64,000 bases of DNA from an uncultured Alphaproteobacteria bacterium (GTDB lineage: Bacteria > Pseudomonadota > Alphaproteobacteria > Rhodobacterales > Rhodobacteraceae). The notes under the pieces were generated by a model, which worked only from the letters and a program-made list of their open reading frames with translations, ran no database searches and was not told the origin of the DNA. Positions 27,344 to 35,643 of the stretch are shown here, in pieces (within the stretch, counting starts at the first letter, position 1; each line of letters opens with the position of its first letter). The translations under genes were made by a program, and so were the position numbers. The stretch is from contig CACBAO010000006.1 of NCBI GenBank assembly GCA_902537235.1, forward strand, positions 19,147 to 83,146, written 5' to 3'.

Positions 27344-28270
27344 TTATCTTTCTTTTCCTGCTAGTTTCTTCACTAATTCAACATTTCCCTTTGTCACAAA
27401 ACCTGGACCTGAGTTAATTGAATTACCTGGAAGAGTACCATTTCTATGATTTAGGTGTAGTACTACCACTGGTACATAGCCTTGCAAAAATTGCTGCTGG
27501 TCGATGGCGTAGTTAACTGTACCGTCAATTATTCCATCCACAATTGCTGGTCCGAGGTCAAAACAACCTAAAACGACTTTTCCAGCTTTACCCATTTCCT
27601 TAAGAGCAGCTATAGTTGGATCACAACCAGTAGGACCAACGGCCATTATAGCTCCTGTATCTGGATTGGAAGACATATGTGCGATAACGGTGTTTTTGAT
27701 ATCATCGAAATCTGATGAAACCTCAACCATATTTAGCTTCTCACCCATACCGTCAGCAAAACCTTGGCATCTATCTTTAAGAGCTGTATTCATTGGCTCG
27801 TGGTTAAAGCAAACTGAGTTCTTTCCACCCAACCCTTTGCTTTTTTCGCCGCCACCTAGACCAGCTTCATATTCAGGTTGTCCAACGTGCATTACAGCAC
27901 CTAAGCTTTTTGAAACGCCGGCTCCAGAATTCATTGATATAACTGGAATTCCTGCTGCAACAGCTGCCTTAATTGGTCCACCTAAAATATCTGGTGCAGG
28001 TATTGACACGACAATACCATCTGGCTTCTGAGCAATAGCAGCTTCAATCAAAGATGCCATTTCGTTTAAGTCTCCAGTTGGTGGGTTTCTGTATTGAACA
28101 TCTGCACCGGTGTCTGCCTTTGCAGCCTCAACTCCATTTCTAACAACTCCCCAAAAGGCGTCTGTATCAGATCCGTGAGTTACCACGATTATGTTTGCTT
28201 TATGATCTGCACCAAAAGAAACACCAGTTGATAGAACTAGCGCTATCAATGTAACTAATAATTTTTTCAT
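27344..28270 (-). CDS. sugar ABC transporter periplasmic binding protein (FrcB/RbsB-type, predicted inositol)
   Basis: A 308-residue exported protein with a Sec signal peptide (MKKLLVTLIALVLSTGVSFG, cleavage before ADHK). It is a type I periplasmic-binding fold: IIVVTHGSDTDAFWGVVRNG near 27-46, PDGIVVSIPAPDI near 83-95 and IPVISMNSGAG near 108-118. It is the first gene of the minus-strand inositol operon, with GGAGG ahead of the ATG. Confidence 0.9.
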   Translation of the reverse strand: MKKLLVTLIALVLSTGVSFGADHKANIIVVTHGSDTDAFWGVVRNGVEAAKADTGADVQYRNPPTGDLNEMASLIEAAIAQKPDGIVVSIPAPDILGGPIKAAVAAGIPVISMNSGAGVSKSLGAVMHVGQPEYEAGLGGGEKSKGLGGKNSVCFNHEPMNTALKDRCQGFADGMGEKLNMVEVSSDFDDIKNTVIAHMSSNPDTGAIMAVGPTGCDPTIAALKEMGKAGKVVLGCFDLGPAIVDGIIDGTVNYAIDQQQFLQGYVPVVVLHLNHRNGTLPGNSINSGPGFVTKGNVELVKKLAGKER

Positions 28271-28477
28271 GAATAATTTTCCTCCATTTATATTTAAAGA
28301 GACAAGAATCTTGGAGAATCCAGTCCCTCGAACAGTTAAATATTAAATTAACGCAAAATCAATATCAAAAGTGGTGCTTATAAAAGAAATGTAATAAAAT
28401 TTTGACACAAGATTGGAAACAAATGTTTTTGGAGCGCACTAAAAAATAATTATTAGTCATTTGCTTAGGAGAGTCAT
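28271..28477. promoter_or_regulatory. divergent intergenic region controlling the inositol operon and the plus-strand Gfo/Idh gene
   Basis: These 207 AT-rich bases separate the inositol importer (minus) from a Gfo/Idh dehydrogenase (plus), so both promoters and any operator should be here. I can point to a TTGACA hexamer at 28402-28407 on the plus strand, without a convincing -10, and a short imperfect palindrome AAACA-AA-TGTTT at 28417-28428. No iolR or LacI-type regulator gene is in the window. Confidence 0.35.
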
Positions 28478-29602
28478 ATGAAAGGTATTGGTGTAGGAGT
28501 TATCGGTACGGGGTTTATGGGGAAAGCCCATTCAGTTGCCTACAGTGGATCTGCTTCAGTTTTTGGAACAGGATTGAGGCCAAGACTAGAGATAGTTTGT
28601 GACTTGAGCCCCAAGAGAGCCAGCCAAAGAGCAACAGACCTTGGCTTTTCACGGTATACAAGTAGCTGGCAAGACGTCGTTAACGATCCAGAAGTAAAAC
28701 TAGTTTCTGTTTGCACACCGAACGACACGCATGCCGATATTGCGATTGCAGCTTTAAAGTTGGGAAAAAGTGTGTGGTGTGAAAAACCTATGTCTAGTAA
28801 TCTCCCCGATAGCAAGAAAATGCTTGCAGCATCTAAGAAGAGCAAAGGCAAAACAATTATTGGTTACAACTATACAAAAAATCCAGCAGTATTACATGCA
28901 CGAGAGTTAATAGAAACTGGTGTCATTGGCGACGTTGCCGGTTTTTTCTGTCGTTATGATGTTGATAATGAGGCCGATAAAAAAAGACCATGGTCGTGGC
29001 GTATGTCGAGAAAAGCGTCTGGTACTGGTGCAAATGGAGATATATTGAGTCACGTTATAAGCGTGGCGCACTTTTTAGTTGGATCGACAATATCTAAAGT
29101 AGTAGGGGATATAAATATTGTACACCTAAAAAGAAAGGATCCAACTAATAGAAAACAAACTAAGACCGTTGATAACGATGACATGATCTCTGCTCTTATT
29201 CATTTCCAAAATGGGGTACATGGGCATATCGGTGCCAGTCGCGTTACTTGGGGTAAAAAATGTGGACTTACATGGGAGGTACATGGAACCGAGGGCACCA
29301 TAATATTTGATCAGGAAAGACTAAACGAGATCAAACTATTTACACGACAAAAAAAGAAAAGCACCGATGGCTTTAGAACAATTTTAACGGGTCCTGATCA
29401 TCCTTTTTATAAATCCTTTCTGCCTAATGGAGGTCACAGTTTAGGATTTATGGATGTCAAGATGTGTGAACTACAGATGCTCCTGTTCGCAATAGAGCAC
29501 GATACTGAGACTTGGCCCAATTTTGAATCAGGATATGAAATAGAAAAAGTAATGGACGCTGTAGATAGATCAGCACTTAGTGGAAAGTGGATTAAGATTT
29601 AG
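28478..29602 (+). CDS. Gfo/Idh/MocA-family oxidoreductase
   Basis: The 374-residue NAD(P)-dependent sugar or inositol dehydrogenase has Rossmann loop GVIGTGFMGKAH near 7-18, the cofactor/catalytic Lys in SVWCEKPMSSNL near 103-114, and the D-x3-H active-site motif in NGDILSHVISVAHFL near 187-201. It is longer than the adjacent IolG and is in the group often found with inositol and other polyol clusters (IolW/IolX/IolU-like). It is transcribed away from the importer. Candidate roles are oxidation of an inositol isomer or of a derived ketose. Confidence 0.82.
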   Translation: MKGIGVGVIGTGFMGKAHSVAYSGSASVFGTGLRPRLEIVCDLSPKRASQRATDLGFSRYTSSWQDVVNDPEVKLVSVCTPNDTHADIAIAALKLGKSVWCEKPMSSNLPDSKKMLAASKKSKGKTIIGYNYTKNPAVLHARELIETGVIGDVAGFFCRYDVDNEADKKRPWSWRMSRKASGTGANGDILSHVISVAHFLVGSTISKVVGDINIVHLKRKDPTNRKQTKTVDNDDMISALIHFQNGVHGHIGASRVTWGKKCGLTWEVHGTEGTIIFDQERLNEIKLFTRQKKKSTDGFRTILTGPDHPFYKSFLPNGGHSLGFMDVKMCELQMLLFAIEHDTETWPNFESGYEIEKVMDAVDRSALSGKWIKI

Positions 29603-29608
29603 TTAACA

Positions 29609-30604
29609 TCAGCTCAAATAAACTGTTCTACCTGTTTTAGCAGATTTAAGAGCATTTTCGGCTAAGTACAGTGCGTAATAACCATCATAACTGTCAGGTT
29701 TAGGCATTGACCGTTTTTTTATACAGTCAACAAAGTAGTCGATTTGATTTTTGTAAGCGTCTATGTACCTTGTCATAAAAAAGTGGTGCAACCTATCTTT
29801 AGTTGTTCCAGCTTCCTTTGCTAGTTCTATCTCCGAGAGAGTGGGATTGTTAACTTTTAAACTTCCTTTCGACCCATGAACCTCGACTCTTTGATCATAA
29901 CCATATGTCGCCCTTCGTGAGTTAATTATTGAAATCTGCTTTCCAGAAATGGTTCTCATTAAAATAGTGGCAGTATCGTAATCACCGGCTTGCTCAATTT
30001 TTTTGCTTACAAAATTGGATCCTAAAGCGGTGATAGAATGTATTTTCTCATCAGCTAAGAAGACAGCCATATCGAGATCATGGATAGCCATATCTTTAAA
30101 TATACCACCAGATTGTTTAATATATTCAATTGTTGGCGGATTTGGGTCTCTTGATGTTATGGTGATTTGCTCAATAACCCCAATCTCTTTTTTGGTTAAA
30201 TGTGCTTTCAATTTTGCGAAATGAGGGTCAAATCTTCTATTAAACCCGAGCATTACTTGAGATTTGGATTCGCTAACTAATTGAACGAGTTTCTTAACTT
30301 TTCTTAAATTTAGATCAAGAGGTTTTTCGCAGAACACAGCTTTTTTAGTATAAAGAAATCTTTTTATAAGATCGACATGTGTATCAGTGGGAGTGCAGAT
30401 AAGAATACCCTTAATTTGATCATTATTAGTAATGTCATCAAGTGACATTTGTTGACACGAATACCTTTTTTGAAGTCTATTAATTTCATTATTTATTGGA
30501 TCGTGTATAGCAGCAAGCTCAGCGTTGGAGTTTGCTTGAATTGTATCAGCGTGAACTTTACCAATTCTGCCCATTCCCAAAATTGCAAATTTTATTCGCA
30601 TCAT
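29609..30604 (-). CDS. iolG: inositol 2-dehydrogenase
   Basis: A 331-residue Gfo/Idh/MocA enzyme of IolG length. Loop AILGMGRIGKVHADTI near 7-22 binds NAD, AVFCEKPLDLN near 93-103 carries the catalytic Lys, and FKDMAIHDLDMAVFLAD near 168-184 gives the D-x3-H pair. IolG oxidises myo-inositol to scyllo-inosose, the first step before IolE. It lies 15 bases downstream of the PhyH-type dioxygenase gene and converges with the other dehydrogenase. The specific call rests on length and context. Confidence 0.75.
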   Translation of the reverse strand: MMRIKFAILGMGRIGKVHADTIQANSNAELAAIHDPINNEINRLQKRYSCQQMSLDDITNNDQIKGILICTPTDTHVDLIKRFLYTKKAVFCEKPLDLNLRKVKKLVQLVSESKSQVMLGFNRRFDPHFAKLKAHLTKKEIGVIEQITITSRDPNPPTIEYIKQSGGIFKDMAIHDLDMAVFLADEKIHSITALGSNFVSKKIEQAGDYDTATILMRTISGKQISIINSRRATYGYDQRVEVHGSKGSLKVNNPTLSEIELAKEAGTTKDRLHHFFMTRYIDAYKNQIDYFVDCIKKRSMPKPDSYDGYYALYLAENALKSAKTGRTVYLS

Positions 30605-30619
30605 ATTATCAAAAGCTCT

Positions 30620-31804
30620 TTACGAAGATTGTCGAATATCAAGTAAATTCAATTCTTCAAAGACAAAAGTTGGTTCTTTTTCAGCTTTTAATGACTCAAT
30701 GATAATCATAGCTTGGGTTTTTGGCGCCATTCCGTCTATGGGAGGATCCAGATCTAAATTAGTTGGAAATGAATAGCCCTCCGAACTTGCCCCCACAACA
30801 TTTTCGATTAGCCTGAAAGGCATCTTTTTTTTCATAACTAATTCTAATAACCGAGGGTATAGTGTCTTAGCCATAGTTTTCCTATCAATGGTTTCCATTG
30901 CTCTTCCAAATGCTGATGATATTTGGAGTAGATTGGCCATTCTTTTTACTGATTTAGTTTTATTATTTCCTGCTCCATGCATAACAGCAGGATTAAAGAA
31001 CACAGCATCTCCCTTTGTCATTTCAATCTGAACAGCATTTTTATCGAAGAATTTTTGATACTTCTCATTAGAAAAGTCAATATAGCCCCTTCTATATAAT
31101 TGGGAGTACGGTAGTAAGAGCGTAGGCCCACTTTCAATACTCATGTCGCAGTGCGCAATTGCGCCTTGAAGTGTAAGGTAAGGTGACATTGCATGTACAT
31201 GTAGAGGCCAACTGGCAGATTGTTCACCTGACATAAATCCTAAGTGATAGTCTCTATGAGCATTTTGAGCTTTTCCACCAGGATTCACTCTATTGACTTG
31301 TGCCGTTACTTGGTAATTGGGGCCAAGCCAAGCTTCTGAAGCTAACGCGATGGCTTCTGAGCAATAGTAATCTATAAAGTTTTGTGGGTCCTTCATACAG
31401 TGCTTTTGGAGTGAATTCCATATTCTATCGTTCGCTCCTGGTTTAGCAAAGTGATCGCCTACATTCCCATTTAATTTTTCAGAGTTTATTATTTCTTCAA
31501 AATTAGTCGTTGCTATGTCGACCACAGAAGTATTTTCAATAGCATTTGAAATCGCAATTATTCCCGCACCGCTTTCGAATACGCTAGACCACTCAGTTAG
31601 TAATTCCTGTTTTCTCTCAAATAAATTTGCACAGTCTCTGACTAACTGCCCAGAATAAATTGGAATATTATTCTTAATTTCTATAGCAAGCGGCGCATCA
31701 GCTTTTGTTGTTTCTCGGTTAACAATTTTTTCAAAAGTTTGAAAATTCTCATGTTCCTCATTGGAGGGAATTTTTTTTTCTAAATCAGTAATTCCATCTT
31801 TCAT
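30620..31804 (-). CDS. phytanoyl-CoA dioxygenase (PhyH) family Fe(II)/2-oxoglutarate oxygenase
   Basis: The 394-residue protein carries the facial triad: the H-x-D motif in QNAHRDYHLGFMSG near 177-190, and the distal His in FFNPAVMHGAGNNK near 269-282. A further Arg-bearing region for 2-oxoglutarate follows. PhyH enzymes hydroxylate or demethylate small molecules. It is 15 bases before iolG, so it is probably co-transcribed and may prepare a substituted inositol or related compound for oxidation; that role is inference. The start has GGAGA ahead. Confidence 0.8.
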   Translation of the reverse strand: MKDGITDLEKKIPSNEEHENFQTFEKIVNRETTKADAPLAIEIKNNIPIYSGQLVRDCANLFERKQELLTEWSSVFESGAGIIAISNAIENTSVVDIATTNFEEIINSEKLNGNVGDHFAKPGANDRIWNSLQKHCMKDPQNFIDYYCSEAIALASEAWLGPNYQVTAQVNRVNPGGKAQNAHRDYHLGFMSGEQSASWPLHVHAMSPYLTLQGAIAHCDMSIESGPTLLLPYSQLYRRGYIDFSNEKYQKFFDKNAVQIEMTKGDAVFFNPAVMHGAGNNKTKSVKRMANLLQISSAFGRAMETIDRKTMAKTLYPRLLELVMKKKMPFRLIENVVGASSEGYSFPTNLDLDPPIDGMAPKTQAMIIIESLKAEKEPTFVFEELNLLDIRQSS

Positions 31805-31876
31805 GTCTTAATCTCCAAGTGCTAATGTATCCAATTTTAATCTTTTTTTTGAGAACGAAAACTAAATTTTTAATCA

Positions 31877-31913
31877 GATAGGAAGATTAATAATAGATAG
31901 GAAGATTAATAAT
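31877..31913. repeat. two direct copies of an 18-bp unit, period 19
   Basis: The 18-base unit GATAGGAAGATTAATAAT occurs at 31877-31894 and again at 31896-31913 in the leader between the CoA-transferase and the PhyH gene. It may be a simple duplication or a double protein-binding site. Confidence 0.7.
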
Positions 31914-31942
31914 TCTCAAAACATTAACCAGCTAAGCCGTTG

Positions 31943-33172
31943 TCAAATCGCTCCGGAGTCCCTAAGTGCCTCTATTTGTTCATTATTCAATCCAAGCATT
32001 TCTTTTAAAATAGCTATATTATCTTCTCCAAGCTTTGGTGCTCTTCTAATTTCGGTTTCGGCCATATTCGAAAGCTTTATTGGATTGCCAAAGACTTTAA
32101 CAACCTCGTTTAGTACAGGCATATCAAGAATCATTTTGCGGTCTATTAATTGAGGATCAGAAACAACTTCACCAATTCCCTTGATTGGGCTTAACGGAAC
32201 TTTATCGGCAAGCATAGTTTCAAGCTCGGCCTTAGTGTATCTGGAAAACCATCCATTAATGAGAGGCTTTATGCGTCTGTCATACACTTCCTTATTAAAA
32301 CGCTTGTGCATTGTATCAATTTCAGGATCTGACGCCAAATCATCACAATTAAAAACTTTGAGCGTTTCTCGCCACTGTTTATCATTATATCCCCCAAAAA
32401 ATACGAACCCATCCTTACAGGAAAATTGTTCATATGGTCGGACAAAAGCGTGATCATTTCCTGTAGGGGTGGCCTCTACACCATCGACAGAATAACGAAG
32501 AAGCGCGCTTTCGGTTAAACATAGAGTGGAGTCAACCTGAGCTACATCAACTAATTGCCCTATTCCTGTTTTTTCTGCCTCTCTAAGCGCCACAATAGTC
32601 CCTATTGTGCCAAAAAAACAGGCTGCCAAATCTCCAATGATGGTGCCCACTCTTACCGGCGGCCTGTCAGGATAACCATTCATAGACCAAAGACCACTTT
32701 CAGCCTGTCCAGTGTTATCAAAACTTGGTCTTGACGACTTTGGTCCCGTCTGACCAAAACCACTTATTGAAGTATATACAAGTGCGGGGTTTTCTTTTTT
32801 AAGATCTTCATACCCCAACCCTAGACCATTCATTGCTCCAGGGCGAAAATTCTCAATTAAAATATCTGCCTTTTTTACCAATTGCTTTAAGGTTTTTTTG
32901 CCCTCTACAGTTTTTAGATTCAAGGTCATGCCCAACTTATTTCTATTATACTGAGCAAAGAAAGCACTTTCTTTATCGGTTTTTGTGAAAGGCGGAAAGT
33001 TCCTCGTGTAATCAGGGTCTCCCGGGTTTTCAATTTTTATAACCGTAGCTCCTAAATCTGCTAGGATCATGGCGCTGTAGGGACCAGCGACTACTCGAGT
33101 TATATCGAGTACAACTACACCTTCAAGAGGTAGTCGAGTATTATCAGATTTTTTGTCCCTACTTGCTTCCAT
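31943..33172 (-). CDS. CaiB/BaiF family (class III) CoA-transferase
   Basis: A 409-residue protein with the N-terminal family block LEGVVVLDITRVVAGPYSAMILADLGA and IKIENPGDPDYTRNFPPF. The catalytic Asp lies in RPSFDNTGQAESGLWSMNG near 158-176. These enzymes move CoA between acyl-CoA and a free acid through an aspartyl-CoA thioester. The acid here is unknown. It precedes the PhyH/iolG pair on the same strand, with about 140 bases between, so co-regulation is possible but not shown. Confidence 0.88.
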   Translation of the reverse strand: MEASRDKKSDNTRLPLEGVVVLDITRVVAGPYSAMILADLGATVIKIENPGDPDYTRNFPPFTKTDKESAFFAQYNRNKLGMTLNLKTVEGKKTLKQLVKKADILIENFRPGAMNGLGLGYEDLKKENPALVYTSISGFGQTGPKSSRPSFDNTGQAESGLWSMNGYPDRPPVRVGTIIGDLAACFFGTIGTIVALREAEKTGIGQLVDVAQVDSTLCLTESALLRYSVDGVEATPTGNDHAFVRPYEQFSCKDGFVFFGGYNDKQWRETLKVFNCDDLASDPEIDTMHKRFNKEVYDRRIKPLINGWFSRYTKAELETMLADKVPLSPIKGIGEVVSDPQLIDRKMILDMPVLNEVVKVFGNPIKLSNMAETEIRRAPKLGEDNIAILKEMLGLNNEQIEALRDSGAI

Positions 33173-33200
33173 AAATAAAATTTTTCAATTGAATTAAATT

Positions 33201-33620
33201 TTATGCATAGATCTTATCACTTAATCCATATATCAGAATAGCATTCAGTATGGTGAAGCCAGCAGGTGCGATATATGCTTCAGCTGTATATTTTACACCA
33301 TCTAATTTAGCAGCTTCAGAAAACTTTACTGTAACATAACCGAAGTATGTAAAAATCAAACTTTGTAAAAAACCAAATACAAAGATGGGCCATGTTCCCT
33401 GAGGGCCATTTTCCCGAAATAATATATATATTGAAACAAGAACTAGAGCAGCTATCAAAGAGCCGGCAAGCCTAGTTGGTAATATTGCGGAGTGGTGTAT
33501 ACCATACTGGTCGCAAAACTTTTCTGATGTAAACAGCGCTTGGTAGGCGTAATATGCTCCCCCTATTAAGTTAAGTATGAAAAGGATTAAGAATACTGGG
33601 CCATTAAATGCGTCGATCAT
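33201..33620 (-). CDS. four-helix integral membrane protein, unknown
   Basis: The 139-residue protein has four hydrophobic segments (about 7-27, 46-66, 75-95 and 115-135). I do not recognise a family. ATG 33620 follows GGAGGAAAA, so the TTG four codons upstream is not used. It is followed 28 bases later by the CoA-transferase gene and may share its transcript. Confidence 0.65.
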   Translation of the reverse strand: MIDAFNGPVFLILFILNLIGGAYYAYQALFTSEKFCDQYGIHHSAILPTRLAGSLIAALVLVSIYILFRENGPQGTWPIFVFGFLQSLIFTYFGYVTVKFSEAAKLDGVKYTAEAYIAPAGFTILNAILIYGLSDKIYA

Positions 33621-33825
33621 TTTTTCCTCCAAAATTTATTTATTAGAGCGTAACACGAGTAGTTCAAAAATGCTACGACGGTAGCAAAATATTGGGTCTT
33701 GAATGGGTGAAAATTAATTGGATTAACTTTGAAATAAAAAAATACTTCGATTACTATCAGGTGATTACTAGATATTAAAAATGAGCCTTTAGGGCTCGAA
33801 CAAATTTAGTGTGGAGAAACTATAA

Positions 33826-34233
33826 GTGTTTGATACAAAAATAGCCATAGTACTTTTATCATCTCTGAAGACTTGGCAAAAACTGAATGTGACGTCATTC
33901 TTGACAAGTGGTATCATTGGTCAATCGACCTCTTTAATTGGTGAAAAATATACTGATGCATCAAACTATGAATATCTTGCATTAAATAGACAACCAGTGG
34001 TTGTTTTAGAAGCTGATTTATCAGTTTTAAAAAAAATCCATAACAGAATTTTGGGAAGATCTCTAATCTGTTCTATCTATATAGAGGACATGTTTTCGAC
34101 AGGGCATGATGAGGCTAATCGGGGTACAGTTAAAAATTACTCTAGTGAGGATCTTCCGTTAGTGGGCATAGCTCTTAGAGAAGAGAAAAAAATAGTCGAC
34201 AAAGTTACAAAGGGTGCGAAGCTACATTCGTAA
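33826..34233 (+). CDS. DUF2000 family protein
   Basis: A 135-residue protein matching the DUF2000 outline: KIAIVLLSSLKTWQKLNVTSFL at the start, IGEKYTDASNYEYLALNRQPVVVL in the middle and IYIEDMFSTGHDEANRGTV near 82-100. The fold is related to peptidyl-tRNA hydrolase II. The biochemical role is unknown. The GTG start is set by GGAGAAAC at a proper distance. Confidence 0.75.
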   Translation: MFDTKIAIVLLSSLKTWQKLNVTSFLTSGIIGQSTSLIGEKYTDASNYEYLALNRQPVVVLEADLSVLKKIHNRILGRSLICSIYIEDMFSTGHDEANRGTVKNYSSEDLPLVGIALREEKKIVDKVTKGAKLHS

Positions 34234-34315
34234 TGAGTTAAGGATCATTTAAATAACCGAATTAGACCGTAACTTAAACAAACATTAGTCACATGTTTTA
34301 AAGGAAAAAAAACTT

Positions 34316-34516
34316 ATGCAGTGGGAATATTATGTGAAGGATTTTAAGTTTGATGAAAGTCAAATAGAAGATGGATTTCCAAATAAATTGGAGCATGACG
34401 ATTTGGCTCATCTGGGAAATGCTGGGTGGGAATTAATAAATATTGTTTCCTATCGATCAAGCGACAATGAACTCTGTTTAAGGTATTACTACAAAAAAGC
34501 TAAAATGACGAATTAA
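34316..34516 (+). CDS. small DUF4177-like protein
   Basis: This 66-residue protein starts with WEYYVKDF and contains LAHLGNAGWELINIVSY near 34-50, resembling the W-E-Y and LN-x-LG-x-x-GWEL pattern of DUF4177. The C-terminal strand YYYKKAK also fits. No function is known. It has a good AAAGGA ribosome site and a strong terminator right after it. Confidence 0.65.
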   Translation: MQWEYYVKDFKFDESQIEDGFPNKLEHDDLAHLGNAGWELINIVSYRSSDNELCLRYYYKKAKMTN

Positions 34517-34520
34517 ATAA

Positions 34521-34561
34521 AAAAATCGAAGGAATAGCTGTAATTTGCGTCTTTGATTTTT
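34521..34561 (+). terminator. rho-independent terminator after the DUF4177-like gene
   Basis: AAAAATCGAAG (34521-34531) pairs with CTTTGATTTTT (34551-34561), an 11-bp stem with one G-U, followed by T-rich sequence. It lies 5 bases after the stop at 34516. Confidence 0.6.
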
Positions 34562-34657
34562 CTTTATTAGACGAAATATTTCTAACGGCACAGTCCACCA
34601 ACTTTTTCACAAAAATTTTATCCTTGTCAAAGCAAAATAGAACCCTATTTGAAGATC

Positions 34658-34771
34658 ATGATTTTATTTTTAACAACTCTGCTCACAATCACGCTTGTTC
34701 TAGACTATGGATTTAGAAACCAAATAAATCCACGGCGCGTGAGAATTGATAAAAAAAAGAAGTCAAATTAA
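34658..34771 (+). CDS. possible 37-residue membrane peptide
   Basis: ATG 34658 opens a 37-codon frame: one hydrophobic helix (ILFLTTLLTITLVLDYG) then a very basic tail rich in Arg and Lys. This is a common small inner-membrane protein layout. The ribosome site is weak and no family is recognised, so it is tentative. It occupies part of an otherwise gene-free stretch of about 330 bases. Confidence 0.3.
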   Translation: MILFLTTLLTITLVLDYGFRNQINPRRVRIDKKKKSN

Positions 34772-34843
34772 GACACAAAAAGACTTTAATCGTTATGGGT
34801 TAGGCTACTTACAACTCATTTAATATCGATTTTTGGAGATATC

Positions 34844-35056
34844 ATGGATGACAAAGACGTTAAAGAAGCCGCTTTAAAACAAGCGCAGGAGGCTTATGGA
34901 ATGTTTTTAAGTTTCATGAAGTGGGTTGCCTATATTTTTATTGTTATGGTAATCATTTTGGCTTTCTTCAATTTTTTTGATGATCCAACAGGTAGCAAAC
35001 ATTTACCGGAAGAGATTTCTGACCAATATGATCCCAGCGGATTATCCAAGAAATAA
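34844..35056 (+). CDS. small single-span membrane protein, unknown
   Basis: A 70-residue protein with an acidic helical start, one membrane helix (VAYIFIVMVIILAFFNFF, about 28-45) and a polar tail. The outline is like the small subunit IV of alphaproteobacterial aa3-type oxidases, but no oxidase gene is nearby, so I leave it unnamed. GGAGA sits before the ATG. Confidence 0.55.
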   Translation: MDDKDVKEAALKQAQEAYGMFLSFMKWVAYIFIVMVIILAFFNFFDDPTGSKHLPEEISDQYDPSGLSKK

Positions 35057-35217
35057 TATTCCATCTTCGTCCGGGCTGATTTAAATAGCTGTGCGAGTGA
35101 ATAATTGAAAAGCATTTTTTACAAAATTCTTGATGAAAATTAGCCTAAATTGGCTTTATTAACTATTAAATGAATTGTGAACTGCTTCTTTTCCTTGCAA
35201 AAAACTATATTAAAGAA

Positions 35218-35619
35218 ATGGTAAGGCTGTTTCAAATATTCACGCTGATTTCCCTGTTGGTCTCGTGCGATGTTGGAGCCTCTCCCCAGTCATTGAATGT
35301 TTCTTCCACATCTTCTGATCACGGTACACTTGTACTTGGTCGTTCCACTGGAATACCGGGCATGTTTGGCCGTTTTACAGTTATTTTGAATGGTAAAGTT
35401 TTGGGGATGCTAGGAGAAAATCAGATTATCAAGAAAAGGTTAATCCGAGGTCGGTACACGCTAACTATCAGGGACGATGTGGAATATCGTAAAATTCTAG
35501 GAACGAAAGTAAGATTTTCAATTAATTCCGGCCAGATTGAGTTTTTAATAGTTAATCTTGAGAAAAAAGCGTTTGATTCGCGATATAGAATTGTTGTCAA
35601 AAAGGTAAAAAGAGATTAG
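35218..35619 (+). CDS. putative lipoprotein, DUF2846-like
   Basis: From ATG 35218 the product is 133 residues with a lipoprotein signal: basic start, hydrophobic core FQIFTLISLLVSC, lipobox L-V-S-C. The mature part is beta-rich, with RFTVILNGKVLGMLGENQ and RGRYTLTIRDD, resembling DUF2846 lipoproteins that present a small beta domain on the membrane. The frame is open from 35170, but the extra residues would break the signal. It lies 24 bases before the iron-sulphur cyclase gene on the same strand. Confidence 0.6.
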   Translation: MVRLFQIFTLISLLVSCDVGASPQSLNVSSTSSDHGTLVLGRSTGIPGMFGRFTVILNGKVLGMLGENQIIKKRLIRGRYTLTIRDDVEYRKILGTKVRFSINSGQIEFLIVNLEKKAFDSRYRIVVKKVKRD

Positions 35620-35643
35620 GCAGGATCTAAGGATTGATAAATT

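Noticed and set aside
28417..28428. operator palindrome for an inositol repressor
   Set aside because: Arms of only 5 bases in AT-rich DNA; kept only as a remark in the divergent region entry.
31877..31913. CRISPR-like repeat
   Set aside because: Only two copies with a 1-base gap and no spacers; a plain duplication.
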